DNA of 64,000 nt from Stenogyne calaminthoides (lineage: Eukaryota > Streptophyta > Magnoliopsida > Lamiales > Lamiaceae). The DNA lies in assembly GCA_037126765.1 (NCBI GenBank), contig JBBCBC010000031.1, forward strand, positions 10,673,638 through 10,737,637, in the 5' to 3' direction. The notes under the pieces were generated by a model. The model ran no database searches. It was not told the DNA's origin and worked only from the letters and a program-made list of their open reading frames with translations. A program made the translations under genes and the position numbers. Positions 45,241 through 57,790 of the stretch are shown piece after piece; position 1 is the first letter of the stretch; the number at the start of each line of letters is the position of its first letter.

Positions 45241-46289
45241 TTTTTTTTTAAAAATTTCAATGGTTTAGACCTCCTTCAACTTAATCCAATGACTATAATC
45301 ATTTATAGTGTATTACTAGCCTTCTTCTAATTTTACTAATATACTATTGTTGCATTTTAATATTATTCTAATGTAGAAATGTTTAATGATGTATCAATTA
45401 TACTATAGTATTGTTCTCTGGTAGAGTTGTAATACTCGTGTACACTATGGACTAGGACAGATATTTATGTAATTCAGATTTGCATAAATTTTATAGTGAA
45501 TTGATCAATATATGTGATTTCGAATTTTTCTTTTCATAAAATTAAACAATTTTTTTAAAACATATATATGTCGACTGTTAAAATATTAATTAAAAAAATA
45601 AATTCACATAAACATGCTACGCATATAGGTACCACTCATTTATATTGAAAGGATGGAAGTTCGGACGTGTGGGACAAATTTATTCTAAACGTAGTTGATT
45701 TAATAAGTTCTCACTTCTCAAATAATATTTGCAATTTACTTACATACTCCATTTTTGAAGATATGGACGGTGGTGGTCCTCTCACCTACAGTATAGGCGG
45801 TTTCATCTGTTTTTTAAGTTACATTACAATTTTATATAAACAAAAATAGTGTCTAAAATGACAAATATCGTGTTTACAATACATAATCTAAAAAGGAAAA
45901 ATAAAAGACAGAAAGAAAATTAGATATTGTTGGAGGTAGAGTGGCTGTAGGGCCATATATGCCATTAATCGTCAATACCCTTCAATTATATTTAAAGGTG
46001 TATATCTTATATTATTAAGAGTATTGATTTAGATAATTAAAAGATATAATTTATTACCGTAAAAAATGTATTATATATTCGTGATATTAAAGAGTATAAT
46101 TTACATTATAACGTGAATATTAATAGCGATAATTGAAAAATACAATTTATATTATAATAAGGATATTTATAGTGATAATTAAAAAATATGACTTACATTA
46201 AAAAATATATTAATTATAATAATTAAAGAGTCAAATTTATAAATATAAAATTAATTTAATAGTGAACAAGTTTTATATGAGATTTACTC
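45241..46289. other. Intergenic DNA
   Basis: AT-rich. Between 46020 and 46210 a degenerate repeat of ATAATTAAAGAGTATAATTTA-like words is present. No gene. Confidence 0.4.
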
Positions 46290-47295
46290 ATATTTAATTG
46301 TTGAGTGCCACTAAACACACCCCATAACTTTTAAGACAAAAATAAATATATATAAAATGACTAAGTTACCCTATATAAATATGGGGTACTATTTGTCTTT
46401 TAAATTTTATTTACTTTTATTTTAGTCCTCTAAATTCTTTTAACTTTGAAATTGATCCTTTACTTTATGTCAACTTATATATATTTTTAAATTTATACAT
46501 GGAAGAATAATTGAAAATTTTGAAAAAAATAAATTAAAATATAAAAATAATAAAACAATAAATATATTTAAAAAAAACTAAATTTAAAAAAAAATCAAAT
46601 AAGCAAAAATCGAAAAAAAAATAATCTGAAAAAAAATTAAATTAAATTTTAAAATATTATAAAAAAAAAACAACTAAATCTTCAAAAATAAGTAAGTTAA
46701 GAAAAATTCTAAAACCAATTAAAACAAAATAAAATATTAAAAAATAAAATAAATATTCAAAATTAATTTAATTAAAAAAATATTCATATTTTATTTAGGT
46801 TTACTGTTTTTTTAATTAAATTATTTTTTAGATTTAGTTGTTTTTTTTAAAATATTTTACAGATTTCATTTAATTTTTTCAATTTAATTAATTTTAAAAT
46901 TTTAGTTGAATTTATAATAATTTATTTTGTATTTAGCTTTTTTATGATTTTGAAGATTCTTTTTTGTAATTAATTTTTTGAATTAAGTTATATTTGAAAT
47001 AATTTAGTTGATTTTTTTATAATATATTTCTGATTTTATATAAAATTTTAAGGATTTTTTATAAACAATTAATGAATACAAAGGAATCAAATGATTTTTT
47101 AGGAGAGAAATGTTCATGAAAAAAGGAAAGGTAGAAAAATGTTATTTTTCTATTTTGATAGAGGAAGGATATAATATGAAAGAAATTGAGTGCATTTAGT
47201 AATGCATGTTAAGTTTTAAATTTTATTGGGGTGTGCTTAATAAATGAGGCGTGTTTAGAGAATTTTTGAATGTGTATAGTGACACTCTTAATTGT
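46290..47295. repeat. Large strand-asymmetric foldback
   Basis: The outer ends GAGTGCCACTAAACACACCC (46305) and the complement near 47228-47290 (GGGGTGTGC, AGTGACACTC) are inverted. Between them, 46500-46780 is nearly all A on the plus strand and 46790-47070 nearly all T, so the two halves can pair loosely. Non-coding. Confidence 0.5.
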
Positions 47296-50200
47296 TTTTC
47301 CCTTCAGCCCTCCGTTGTTCGTGCATCACAGTTATCCACTCATATATAATTTAAACTCCAAAAATTAGTAATTTGCCAATTAAAAATTAAATCTTCACGT
47401 CATCCAATTACTTCTCAAATCAATATTCTATCAACAAAATATTATGGCAGCTAGAAGTCTAGAGTATTGATTTTTTATTTATTTTTTAATTTTAGATTTA
47501 TTAATTGGATAAGGTTAGCCGGTGGCGAGCGAGATGGTGCTATTCATTTTTTAACTTTAAAAGTCAGAAGGCATCTCTATTCAAATTCTTATTTATTTAT
47601 TTATGGGTTAATTCTACATTACTTAGGGTGGGCATCGACTGAAATTAGACAAGTTAAAATTATTTAATACGAGGGGACGGTCCGCCTAGGATTAGTTGGT
47701 TCGATTTTATTTTTTTATCCAAATGAATTTTATTTACTACTTATTAAAATATTATAACAAAATTACACTTCAAAATTGATTAGTAAATTCATTATTTATT
47801 TTTTAATGTAAATCTAAAATAACAATTGAAACATCTTTTCTTATATATATTATCCATTATAGAGTACAAGAAAATTAATTTAACATAAAAAAAAACCGCC
47901 TAGACCGCCTAGGATTAGTTGGTTCGATTAAACAAATTTATGTTTTGGAATTTTAGTGTAATGAAAAATTATCAATTTTTTATATATATTATCCATTTAT
48001 TCTAAGAAAAAAATTTAACATAAAAAACTAAACAAATTTATGTTTTGGAATTTTAGTGTAATGAAAATTATCAATTTTTGCTTTATTCTAAGTTCAAAAG
48101 TCTCTTATCAAATAATAGCTTAAGATTGGACACCTAGCTCCCGACTCGATCGTCTAGCGGTGCCTAGGCAAAATCGAGTCGGCCGATGACCGCCTAACGC
48201 CTAGACGCCGCCTAGACGGGGACTAATTGAGACTTTGACATTAGTGTTGTTGTTAGATAGGGTTTGAAAGTCTAACTTTATTTTTATGTGTTTGGACAAG
48301 AATATATGTCCATGTGTATACTTTTAAATTGTGTAAGTTTTCTTTGTTCATAATATAAAGTATATATCATTATGTTTACTTACAAAGTAATATTAATATA
48401 TTTATCAACTAATATTATTATATGAGTGGGTCTTACAAGACCTAATCAAGTGCACTGACCGCACTCGGTATAGAAAGTAACCCATTAAGAAAATGAGACC
48501 TCGCCATTAGTGAAAATTAGGATCCACAATAAAATGGACATGATCAAAGTGAGTGCACGGATCTAGAATCCGTGCAACAAGTGTATATGAGACTTTGTCT
48601 TATTATATTTATAAATTAATATAAATAATCTAATATATTTATCAATTGATATTATTATATTTATATATTAATATTATAATATTTAGATTATACTTATCAA
48701 TTGATATTATTATATTTATATATTAATATTATAATAATAAATATTATTTATATTAATTTATAAATAGTAATATCAATTTATAGATATAATGATATTAATT
48801 TCATACTATAAATAAATTTTACGAATGAATTTGTGTTGCAAATTCTATTGAAAATTAATTTCAAAATCCCTTTTCTCAGAGAGGGTGGGCTCAACTTTAT
48901 TTTTTAAATAAAGTGATTATGACCACTGTCTCAATTGCAAATATCACCTAAATCTAATTATAATATAGTCTAACCATTTTGTGGAAAGAAATAAAAATTT
49001 AAGGCCAAATAAAATGTTTCAATGTTTTTAGTGAAAACGAGTCACATTTATTAATTGAAACTCGATCTCATTAAATCCAATTCATGAGATGGTGTGACAT
49101 AGTATGTTGATATTTAAAAAAAATAAATTAAATTTAATAATTAAAATGGGATTTGTTATCTTTAGTAGACAATAGGCTCGTTACCATAGTAAATGTGCAA
49201 ACATAGATAGATATATGACAAAGTCTAGTATGAAAATTTTCATATATGATTTTTTTTTAATTTATAACAGAATTTTGTAATTGATAAAGGTAAGATAAAA
49301 TTGAGTGGTTCATGGTTCACTCGGCTCAAGTGATTCATGGTTCACCCGGCCCGAATAAGTCATAATTTAAGGTTCATTATTCAAATTTAGGGTTTAGATT
49401 GATTTAGGATAATTTTATAAATTTTAATACACTAAATTTTTCACACTAAACATACTCTATATATATAGGCCTACTCTAGATATACATAGGTAAACGAAAA
49501 TATATTTCCTACACCGAATTGGCTGAAAATATTTTATTCAAATAATAACGGAAGTTAAATTTTGATGCACTAATCACTATATATAGGCCTCTAGACGTCA
49601 TCGACGTGTTCCTCTAAGTTAGATCATGCATGGCCAATTATATAGCCACAAACCATAGAATATATGACCAATTATATTTAACTCCATTTTGTATTGAATT
49701 TAGGGTGCGTTTAAAAAAAAATTATGCTTTTCAAGAATTGATAAAAAATTATTGATGGTAAAAAAATTAATTAATAATAAAAATTGTTAGTATTTGTAAA
49801 ATAATTTTTAAAAAAATTGATAGAGTTTGAAAAAAAGTAATATTAAAAAAAAAAGATTCATACACTACTAAAAACACTCCCATTTCAATTTTTAACTTTT
49901 GATAGTTTATTTAATTTAATAAAAGGGAAATAAAATACTTCAAAGAGTATTTGGTCCGTGCAACATGTGCAATCGCCGTCCACAATGTTTTTGTAATATA
50001 TAAATTATTTACACTAAAATGTGTAATTTGGTGTTAAATGAAATAAATTGCACGATTCAATATAAAAAAATTATATACTATCTTAGTGCAACATGCAAGC
50101 CGTATATGTTAAAAATATATTATACAGTGCACGATCTAATTCTCCATCCCAATTTTTTTTTTCAGATGTACAATGTCACACATATTAAAAAAATGAGATT

Positions 50201-50327
50201 TTAGTATATAGATTTTAAAGGTAATTTTATAAAATGATATTCAATCATACGTCTCTATTTAATTCTCTGGTCTCTATTCTCTAAAGTGAAGATGACCCAA
50301 TCTAATAAAAATAGTTCAATTCCATGC

Positions 50328-50330
<3 letters not shown>
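47296..50330. other. Long AT-rich intergenic stretch
   Basis: No gene found. GCCTAGGATTAGTTGGTTCGAT occurs at about 47686 and again near 47917 (shown partly), and TTATGTTTTGGAATTTTAG is duplicated (about 47939 and 48038). GC-richer palindromic words (CGCCTAGACGCCGCCTAGAC) lie at 48199. Runs of ATTAATATAAA-type repeats follow at 48600-48800. Confidence 0.45.

Positions 50331-50377
<47 letters not shown>
50331..50377. repeat. (TA)n microsatellite
   Basis: About 23 uninterrupted TA units. Confidence 0.95.
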
Positions 50378-50381
<4 letters not shown>

Positions 50382-50408
50382 GATACACTTCTCTCTAATT
50401 AGGACATA

Positions 50409-51332
50409 CAGTAAAACCTCTATAAATTAATAACTTTGGGACCGGAGGATTTTATTAATTTATAGAGATATTATTATATCGATAAATTAATAATTTATTA
50501 ATTTAAAGAGGTTTTTAACGTATATGCAAAAGATTTTACCGTAAGATTTTGGAAAGCTATGAGTTAGACATACCATCTCCAGAAAAGATCAATGTTTTAG
50601 ATGCTATCAATATGGCAGTGTCAGTTTGGACTGAAAATATTCATCAAGAAGCAATAGCAAATTGCTTTCGACACTGCAAATTCGCTCGGAAAATCAAAGC
50701 GACTCAAGTGAAAATGGCAACTCCTGGAGAAGACATTCGTGAGCTTGAAAATTTGATCACCGGTATGCAATATCACCACAAAATGGATGTGAATCAATTG
50801 CTCAACTTTCCGGATGAAAATAATCAATGTCACGAAGTTCAGAGTCTAGAAGAGATAGTGGCCGATGTCATTCATAATTCGGAAGATGATGAAGCAGATG
50901 ATGATTCAATAGCTTTAGAACCGGTCACTCTAAAAGAAGCATTGCAAGCATCAACAACTCTTCATAACTTTTTGTTGCAGTACGAGAAGACAACGCCACA
51001 ACTATTGGGGTGCGATAAGGAGATTTAAAGATGAGATCAACATAGATTTGAAGTTCAAAAAAAACAAATTCTGATGAGATTCTTATTTTACTAAGTTGTC
51101 TTAAGAATATTCAAGTGCATCATATATATGTATATGGATTATTTTTAATAATTATTAATTTATAGTTTCATCGGGACCAATATATATACACTGGGATCTC
51201 AAAAATATTATTATCTTATAATTTTATTGATTGGGTCCCAAATTTGTACTGGTCCCAACTTGGGACCGGACAAATTATTAGTTTTAGCGAGGTTATTAAT
51301 TTATCGAGTATTAATTTAACGAGATTTTACTG
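50409..51332 (+). mobile_element. pogo/Tigger-like DNA transposon, deletion derivative
   Basis: Starts CAGTAAAACCTCTATAAATT and ends with its approximate inverse (TTAACGAGATTTTACTG). TA lies on both sides (50407-50408 and 51333-51334), as expected for Tc1/mariner-superfamily elements. A 3' coding portion of the transposase is retained, and most of the 5' coding part is gone. Confidence 0.88.
50528..51028 (+). pseudogene. C-terminal part of pogo-type (CENP-B/jerky-like) transposase
   Basis: The open frame gives KRFYRKILESYELD, then INVLDAINMAVSVW, EAIANCFRHCKF and an acidic C-terminal half, ending at TAA. The block around AI-x-NCFRHCKF is characteristic of the end of the DDE domain in plant pogo-like and tigger-like proteins. 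The catalytic Asp residues and the N-terminal helix-turn-helix DNA-binding domains are absent. No ATG begins the frame and the open part starts close to the left inverted repeat, so it is a deletion relic. It remains unbroken over 166 codons, suggesting a fairly recent deletion or a retained product. Confidence 0.8.
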
Positions 51333-51413
51333 TATGTGGTTTTTATGAAAACAAAATGTACCATGATGGTTTATTGGCTATGAAATTAATTAACCCTTAG
51401 AGGTTAAGTCTTG

Positions 51414-51590
51414 TGTACATTTAGGTATACCGTGTATTCATAGTACGCATTTATAGTGCATTTTAAAAATTATGTAATTTCTTGTATTAAAAAATATGCA
51501 ATTTATTTACACTGAACTGTGCAACTGTTAATATGAAAAAATAATTACACGATTCAATATAAATATGTTGCATTTTATCAGTATAACAAG
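51414..51590. mobile_element. GTGCACC-type MITE copy
   Basis: Contains CATTTATAGTGCATTTTA, ATGCAATTTATTTACACTGA and TTGCATTTTATCAG in the order seen in the other copies. Confidence 0.5.
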
Positions 51591-51593
51591 TTA

Positions 51594-51838
51594 CTCCCTC
51601 CTTCTCAATCTTTAGAGAACTCTTTCTATTATTTTTGTCTCAATCTTTAGAGAACTTTTTTTAAAATGGATATACTCTCTTTATCATTTTATCAAATAAA
51701 ATACTAATAAACAACATTTTCTACCCAAATTATTCATCACTTTATTATATAAAATACTAATAATAAATAATTATTTCTATCCCAAACACTTTATCACTTT
51801 ATACTATTCTCATAAATTCTTACTAACAGTAAGAGTTT
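51594..51838. mobile_element. Stowaway MITE, right end lost
   Basis: Left end CTCCCTCCTTCTCAATC after TA; interior with ACTTTATCACTTTAT words shared with 37868. The right end is not intact. Confidence 0.6.
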
Positions 51839-52061
51839 ATCCGGTTACTTAAAAAAAAATTCAGCCACACTTTTTTTACTTTTATATCTTTACGAAAAAT
51901 CATAAAAAAAAGAAACTTAAAAAATTTAAAGATATTAGTTCATGTAATGAAGTTTCATATGATTTTTTTTTAAAAAACAATCAATTATAATAGTTGTCTA
52001 AGACAATCAATTACAATAGTTGTCTAAGACAATCAATTAAATAATTTCTTCTACCATCGGA

Positions 52062-52283
52062 TATATGACAATATTATTTCATCTCGCTGTAGACCGGAAC
52101 CACAATCACCACACGAGGGGGACCACCCGAAAATGCAACTTGGAAGCGCAACACTATCGGAACTGCAACCACCACCCCACAAGAGGAGGACCACCACAAG
52201 AGAAAATAAATATTTCCTATCCGTGTTCAAACCCGATACCTCAAGATCTCAGGTGGTGGAGCTCTAACTAATTGAGTTATTTA
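52062..52283 (-). mobile_element. tRNA-derived SINE (minus strand)
   Basis: On the minus strand the head reads CTCAATTAGTTAGAGCTCC (A-box-like) followed by GGTTTGAACACGG (B-box-like). The body includes TTGTGGTTCCGG, also present in the SINE at 61765. The 3' end is near 52062. Confidence 0.6.
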
Positions 52284-52886
52284 CAGTTTACTAAGTTTCA
52301 TATGATTGAAATCACCAGTTAATGTATGACTTATTATTTATCTTTATATGAACTATTAATTGTCATTATATATTTCAAAAATTTTAATGAGTAAAAATTA
52401 TCGAAAATGTAAGATTAAACATGATAATGATACGCATATACGATTACAAATAAAGTGTTGCAACTTGCAAGAAGCAACCTTCTTGACCGTGTAATAATAA
52501 AACCCCCACAATTCTTCTTCAAATACTTCAAATTTCAATAATAATCCTCATGTTCCTCTAAGACCATAATATATATACAACAATTAACATTCAAAATTTG
52601 CACCAAAATTCTTTACGTTGATCGATTCCAATCAAATATCCCTCATGAAATCACATCTTCTTGTTTTTTTTATTCAGACACGTCATTCTAAACATGTCTT
52701 TGTAAGATGAAAATGAAATGTAAAATAAAATAAAAAATAAAAATAAAATCCCGAAAATGTTGAATTCCGTACATGAAATTCAAACACCGGCGGTCGCAAT
52801 CTCCTACTTCTCTTTGCTTTTATAAAGTCAACTCTTTTCCACCAATATTATTTACAATGACTTTTTTCACCCACGACCGAGTCACC
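52284..52886. other. Region 3' of the ATL gene
   Basis: This includes the expected 3'UTR of the minus-strand ATL gene. No other gene. An A-rich tract lies at about 52710-52750. Confidence 0.45.
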
Positions 52887-54005
52887 CTAAACCGGGTTCT
52901 TTCCCGAGTCACCCGAAAGTAAACCGGTTTCATCGGCGGTCTTCGGTTCCAAACACCTAAACGACGGCAACTTCACCGGCGCACCACCACCGCTGCTACT
53001 CGCGCCGCCCTCGTCCGCCACCTTTGGCGACTTCATCGACAACCCTCTCGAGAAAAACACCCACCGGTCCGACTCCATCCTCCTATAAAACCGGCCGGCC
53101 CGACCGCTCCCTTCCCCTCCCCCGGTTCGGTACCCTTTCCGCGAACTCTGAACTCTAGGCAACGAACCGGCTAAACTCCCGGTTCGTTTCAAAGCCGCCC
53201 GGTCCATCATCCCCTTTCTAACTTCTTCGGGTAACCGGAGAGTGAACCGGTCCAGATTCTGACCCGGTTGAACCAGTGAGTGCCCCGTCGAATGCGACCT
53301 AAATTTCCCCAACAATTTCGGCATGCGTACAGACGGAGCCCTCACCGGTTCGTGCAGACTCGAACTCCGGTTCATCGCGCCCGGTTCATTATTGTCATCT
53401 ACTACATCGATTGCAATTTCGTTGCTTTCCGTAGTTAATTCGACCGGTTCAGATGGAGCGGGGACCGGTTCGTCTCCGCTCTGGTCCAAATTGGCGCGGC
53501 AAACCGGGCAAGTGACGTGCGACTCGAGCCAGGCGTCGATACACTCCGGGTGGAACACGTGATCGCATTTGGGGATTAAACGCAGCGTTTCGGTCTCCTC
53601 GAATTCGTTCAAGCAAACGGCGCACTCTAGCGCCCCCTTTCCGATCTGGTGGTCCTTCACCTCCGCGTATGACAGGATGGGGAAGCTCTCCAAAACCGAC
53701 GGGTCGAGGCCACGCGCCGCCGCCGCGCGTCTGGATCGGAGGGAGAGGGCGCGGCGGACGCCGCCGGCGGCGCCGTAGGAGTCGGAGCAGTGGCGGATGT
53801 AGATGGAGAAGAATCCCATGAAAAAGAGGGCGGCGATCAGGACCACGATGATTATCGCCATGGACGGGCTGAACCTGGCGTAATTAGGGGAGAATTCCTC
53901 CCCCGGCGGCGAGGGTTGAGCGGCGGCGGGACTGATCGCCGGCGAGAGGAGTAATAAAAGCAGAGGTATGTGGAGGATTTCATGGTGGTGTGAGAGAATT
54001 TTCAT
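52887..54005 (-). CDS. ATL-type RING-H2 E3 ubiquitin ligase
   Basis: A single exon encoding 372 residues, start ATG at 54005. A signal-like hydrophobic segment (residues 11-29) is followed by a transmembrane helix (about 49-70) and a GLD motif at about 99-101. The RING-H2 domain is at 128-169: C128, C131, C147, H149, H152, C155, C166 and C169 with spacing C-x2-C-x15-C-x-H-x2-H-x2-C-x10-C-x2-C, and W159 in the E2-contact position. The Ser/Arg-rich C-terminal half with SSSLHEP and LPRVQSS-like stretches resembles the ATL6/ATL31 subgroup, known for carbon/nitrogen balance and defence signalling. ATL genes are usually intronless, as here. GC content of the gene is far above its surroundings. The exact substrate cannot be told. 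Nothing is broken. Plus-strand frames in this interval are shadows. Confidence 0.95.
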   Translation of the reverse strand: MKILSHHHEILHIPLLLLLLSPAISPAAAQPSPPGEEFSPNYARFSPSMAIIIVVLIAALFFMGFFSIYIRHCSDSYGAAGGVRRALSLRSRRAAAARGLDPSVLESFPILSYAEVKDHQIGKGALECAVCLNEFEETETLRLIPKCDHVFHPECIDAWLESHVTCPVCRANLDQSGDEPVPAPSEPVELTTESNEIAIDVVDDNNEPGAMNRSSSLHEPVRAPSVRMPKLLGKFRSHSTGHSLVQPGQNLDRFTLRLPEEVRKGMMDRAALKRTGSLAGSLPRVQSSRKGYRTGGGEGSGRAGRFYRRMESDRWVFFSRGLSMKSPKVADEGGASSSGGGAPVKLPSFRCLEPKTADETGLLSGDSGKNPV

Positions 54006-54290
54006 TTTTAGAAATTGGATGGATTTATCATGTGCTTATTCTCTGCTCAAACAATTTATGGGTGTGACTTTGTTGTTGATAAATAGGGAGAGAAGAATTG
54101 TGTGCGCCGGAAACGGCGTATTATAGCAGGTGGGGGTGAGAAATGAGAGAGGGAGGAAGAAATAGGGAGTAGGGGGGAAGGTGGCGTGAGATTCAAGAAG
54201 GGGGAAAAGACTGTCAACTTTGACTTTATTTCAATGGTGTAATTAACAGAACTTTCCCACACTAATTTACCCATTCTAGAAACAAATGGT
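54006..54290 (-). promoter_or_regulatory. ATL gene 5' leader and promoter region
   Basis: On the minus strand this reads pyrimidine-rich (TTCTTCCTCCCTCTC). A weak TATA-like CTATAATA sits about 115 bases upstream of the ATG. A TTGAC-type word (AGTTGACAGTC) that could be a W-box lies at about 54210. Confidence 0.35.
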
Positions 54291-54940
54291 TGGTATCAGC
54301 CTAACGAATTTCTTATTCCACTTTAGGATTTTTTACCTTTTTTTTTAAAATTTATTTATTAAGATGTATAAATGATTTAGAATACTCATATTTTAATGTA
54401 TATTAAATTATATCTAATTGTTATGATATTTAATAAATAAGATAGTAAGTTTTTAGTGATGTTTGTTCATAATATAAATTTTATACTTGTAGATAATACA
54501 TTTTGATTAATACCATTAAATTTATAAGTTAAAATTATATTATTAAATATTATTAATATTAATTTATAAAGGGTAATGATAGCAGTTTATATTATAACTT
54601 TTTAGTTAAATTTTTTTGTGGTAAATATTAAATTTATAAATATAATGATATTATGATTATTAGTTCATATTATGAATAAATTTTTTTACATAAGAATTTT
54701 TGTAGATAAGAATATACTATAACTTTTTAGTTAAATTTCTTTTGGGCAAAAATTGAAAGTGAAGTATTTATATAGGACGAAGACAATATTCATCACATAT
54801 AATTAATAGCATAATATATTTTTATTAATGACAAAGTCATATTAAATATAAGATGAAAAATTAAGATAGAATACATATTTTTCATTGTTATCCTTTTATT
54901 TATTATTGAAATCTCATTAGGTATCTATTTAGTATCGTCC
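54291..54940. other. Intergenic DNA
   Basis: AT-rich; TTATATTATAACTTTTTAG-like words are duplicated near 54585 and 54717. No gene. Confidence 0.4.
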
Positions 54941-55185
54941 TCATCCAAATGGGTATTTGTGTGGGTGAGGTGTAATGTTATAAAGTGTTGGGGGTATACA
55001 AAATTGTTTATTAGTATTTTATGTGATAAAGTGATGAATAGTTGGGGGTAGAAAGAGTTGTTTATTAGTATTTTATGTGATAAAATGATAAAGTGAATAT
55101 TTCTATTTAAGGAAGTGTTCAGTTAAGTATGAGACACCCAAAACGGAAACTGTAGGGTTAAGTTTGGGACGGATGAAGTAATACA
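54941..55185. mobile_element. Stowaway-like MITE, one end degraded
   Basis: The right end TTTGGGACGGATGAAGTA and the interior GTGATAAAGTGATGAATAG match the copy at 20818-21074; the left end is unclear. Confidence 0.55.
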
Positions 55186-55192
55186 TTACTTG

Positions 55193-55546
55193 AGGATATG
55201 TTTGTTTCGGGATTTAGGTGTGTGGGGGAAGTCATGACTTCGAAATCCTATGTATTTGAAAGTTTTGGTGAATAGTAAAATATATGTGTTTGTTTTGAGA
55301 TTTTAATAGGGTGAAATTTTACTTTATATCAAATCAATGTTTAATAATGATTGAAGTAATATTATTATATTGTGTTGAGAGTGAGAAAAGTAGTAATGTG
55401 ATTGTATTGAATTTTGTGAAAAATAGGGGTGTAGGGTTACTTTATAGGAGAGGATTTTGAAGTCTAATTTTAAATCTCAAACTATAATGAGACTAGGTTT
55501 TCAAAATTCTAAGTCCATCCGGGTGAGTCCCGAAACAAATATACCC
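55193..55546. mobile_element. Tourist-type MITE (GTTTGTTTCGGG family)
   Basis: Starts GGATATGTTTGTTTCGGG and ends CCCGAAACAAATATACCC. The body closely follows 38133-38480, including GGGGGAAGTCATGACTTCG. Confidence 0.75.
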
Positions 55547-56002
55547 TGAATAAATGACATATATTCAACGTAATTAATTATATTTATCATCTTATAATTT
55601 TATTAATATTTTTTTTATAAAATTAATACTATTACACTTATAAATTAATATCTTTACTCATATAAAAAATATCATTAATATTTAATATTTTAATCTTAAT
55701 TTATAAATGCAATGATATCAATTGAAAAGTATAATAATATTAATTTATAAATATAAAAAAATACTATAATCAAATTTTATCGAAAATTTATTTATTTCTA
55801 TTTAATTAAATTACCTACCTATCATTCATGTAGATAATATAACAGATACATGTGCAACAGTAGATTAATTTTGTGTATTATTTGTATTCTATTTCAATAA
55901 CCAATTAACACATAAACTTTGAACTCTTTCGATAAGTCTCCAATTTAACTCAACATTATTAATAAATAAAAAGATAAAAATTTGCATGAGGCAGTCACAT
56001 GT
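55547..56002. other. Intergenic DNA
   Basis: AT-rich, with ATTTATAAATGCAATGATAT-type repeats as elsewhere. No gene. Confidence 0.4.
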
Positions 56003-56340
56003 TTGGATTTAAACCAAATTCGTCCACTTTTATTGAAATTATTCCGCAACTATCAACATTTTCAATTTAATTTCACAAGTATTCAATTTGTTCTAATTTA
56101 GTTCCAAATCATCGAAGATTGATCGGAAGCACCCAAAATGATGTTGTTTTAATCACACAAATTAGGGGCACGTGATAGACATGCGACTAAAACAACATTG
56201 TTTTGGGTGTTTTGGTGGATCTCCGACAGTTTGGAACTAAATTGAAACAAACTGAATATATGTATGATTAAATTGAAAAAGTTGATAGTTACGGGACCAT
56301 TTCAATAAAGGTGAAATAGGACGAAATTGATTTAAATCCC
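56003..56340. repeat. Foldback inverted repeat 3
   Basis: TTTGGATTTAAACCAAATTC on the left and AAATTGATTTAAATCCCC on the right are inverted, and matching arms (AATTTAGTTCCAAA / TTTGGAACTAAATT) run inward to a loop near 56170. Layout and word content recall foldback 2 at 5050-5552 (both have an ACGTG word by the loop and an ACAACGTCG or ACAACATTG word in the arm). Confidence 0.65.
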
Positions 56341-56593
56341 CATATATAAGAGAGTAATACTCATGTGAATCGAGTGTATATATGAACTTTGTTATTGTTA
56401 TGTGTAAAAATTATCACTGTTATACACAAAAAAAATCATTATTTAAAAATATAAATAATTTTTTAAACAATAATAATTTTTTATGTGTAACAATAATTAT
56501 TTTCATGTATAACAGTAATAGATTTTATACATAATAGTGATATTAAAAATATCTAGTTTTCTGTATACTCGGGTTCACAAATTTTTTTGTCTA

Positions 56594-56705
56594 TATGAGA
56601 TGGGATACACATTAATATAAATCAACACCCACTCATTCCAAAGTGTTAAAGTGTCATGTCTAAATTATGCTCCTTCTCACAGCGAAATCGTCTCACGCAA
56701 GTGTT
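56594..56705 (-). mobile_element. GAGACG-type MITE, copy 5
   Basis: Starts TATGAGATGGGATACAC and ends CACAGCGAAATCGTCTCAC, with CATTCCAAAGTGTTAAAGTG inside. Confidence 0.6.
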
Positions 56706-56783
56706 GCCCAAATAAAAATAGACCCGTATCTCATACAAATAATTTCTATTTTATGTCCAATCATCAATAAAAATAAGGTTGAA

Positions 56784-56975
56784 TTTTGTATGCATCAGGT
56801 GCATTGTGCACTTATACTGCATTTTAGAAACATGCAATTTATTATATTAAAAGATGTAATTTATTTACACTGAACTGTGTAACTATTAATATGAAAAATA
56901 GTTGCATAATTCAATGTAAATAAATTATATTTTTCAATATAACAAATTGCATATTTCTAAAATGCACTTTTCTTT
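56784..56975. mobile_element. GTGCACC-type MITE copy
   Basis: GTATGCATCAGGTGCATTGT at the left, then ATTTATTTACACTGAACTGT, and GCATATTTCTAAAATGCAC at the right. Confidence 0.55.
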
Positions 56976-57790
56976 CCACTTTAAAAAATAACTTACAAAT
57001 ATTATTATCTCATTATTAAGTGGAAAACTTAACAATATCATAATTGTTTCTCTAAACTGATTGAATCTATTTCACAATTTTTATTTGTCTCATTTGTCAT
57101 ATACTTATCATTAATAAAAAATAAAAAATAGCAAGACAAGTGGAACTTACTTGGAGGGGATAATTTTTTTTCCAATAACTTATCTACCGTCCAATTTTCC
57201 GTTCCAAAAAAAATTAAGTATTCAATTTTGATCTCATAATCAAATTAATTGTCCATTTTTTGTCAAAAATATTACGAACAACATCATCATATTCATATCA
57301 CATGCAAATCACGTGCTGATAAAATTTTAGAGTTTTTAATACCCTTCTTGGTATGGACGTTAATTATCTTTTTATTTTTACTTTTATATTTTTAATCAAT
57401 TAAAATATATATATATAAATAATCCAATAAATAAAATTAAAATTGAAATTTAAAATCTATTAACTTAAACATGGCTAAATCTTTTCATTTCGTGATTAGT
57501 GTGTGATTGAAAATGATTTTCTTCGTAATTTTTTTGTGAAAATTGGCCCAAAATTAAACAAAAAACTTATTTTTTTAGATCAAAATTTTAACATTAAATT
57601 TTTTTAAAACAAATAAATAATAAATAAATTATGGAACCAAAAAATTATTATCTGCAACGCTTCACTTCATGTTATGTTATCTACAAATCTCCTCATATGT
57701 TTTTTTATCAACTCAATTTTCACCATAAAAAGCCCCCCACCCAATGTGGAAGCTCTATGTCGTTGCATAATTAGTTAAACTCGTGTTACA
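56976..57790. other. Intergenic DNA
   Basis: AT-rich, no gene or clear repeat boundary. Confidence 0.4.

Noticed and set aside
53323..53778. Plus-strand frames over the ATL gene
   Set aside because: Shadows of a GC-rich coding exon on the other strand.
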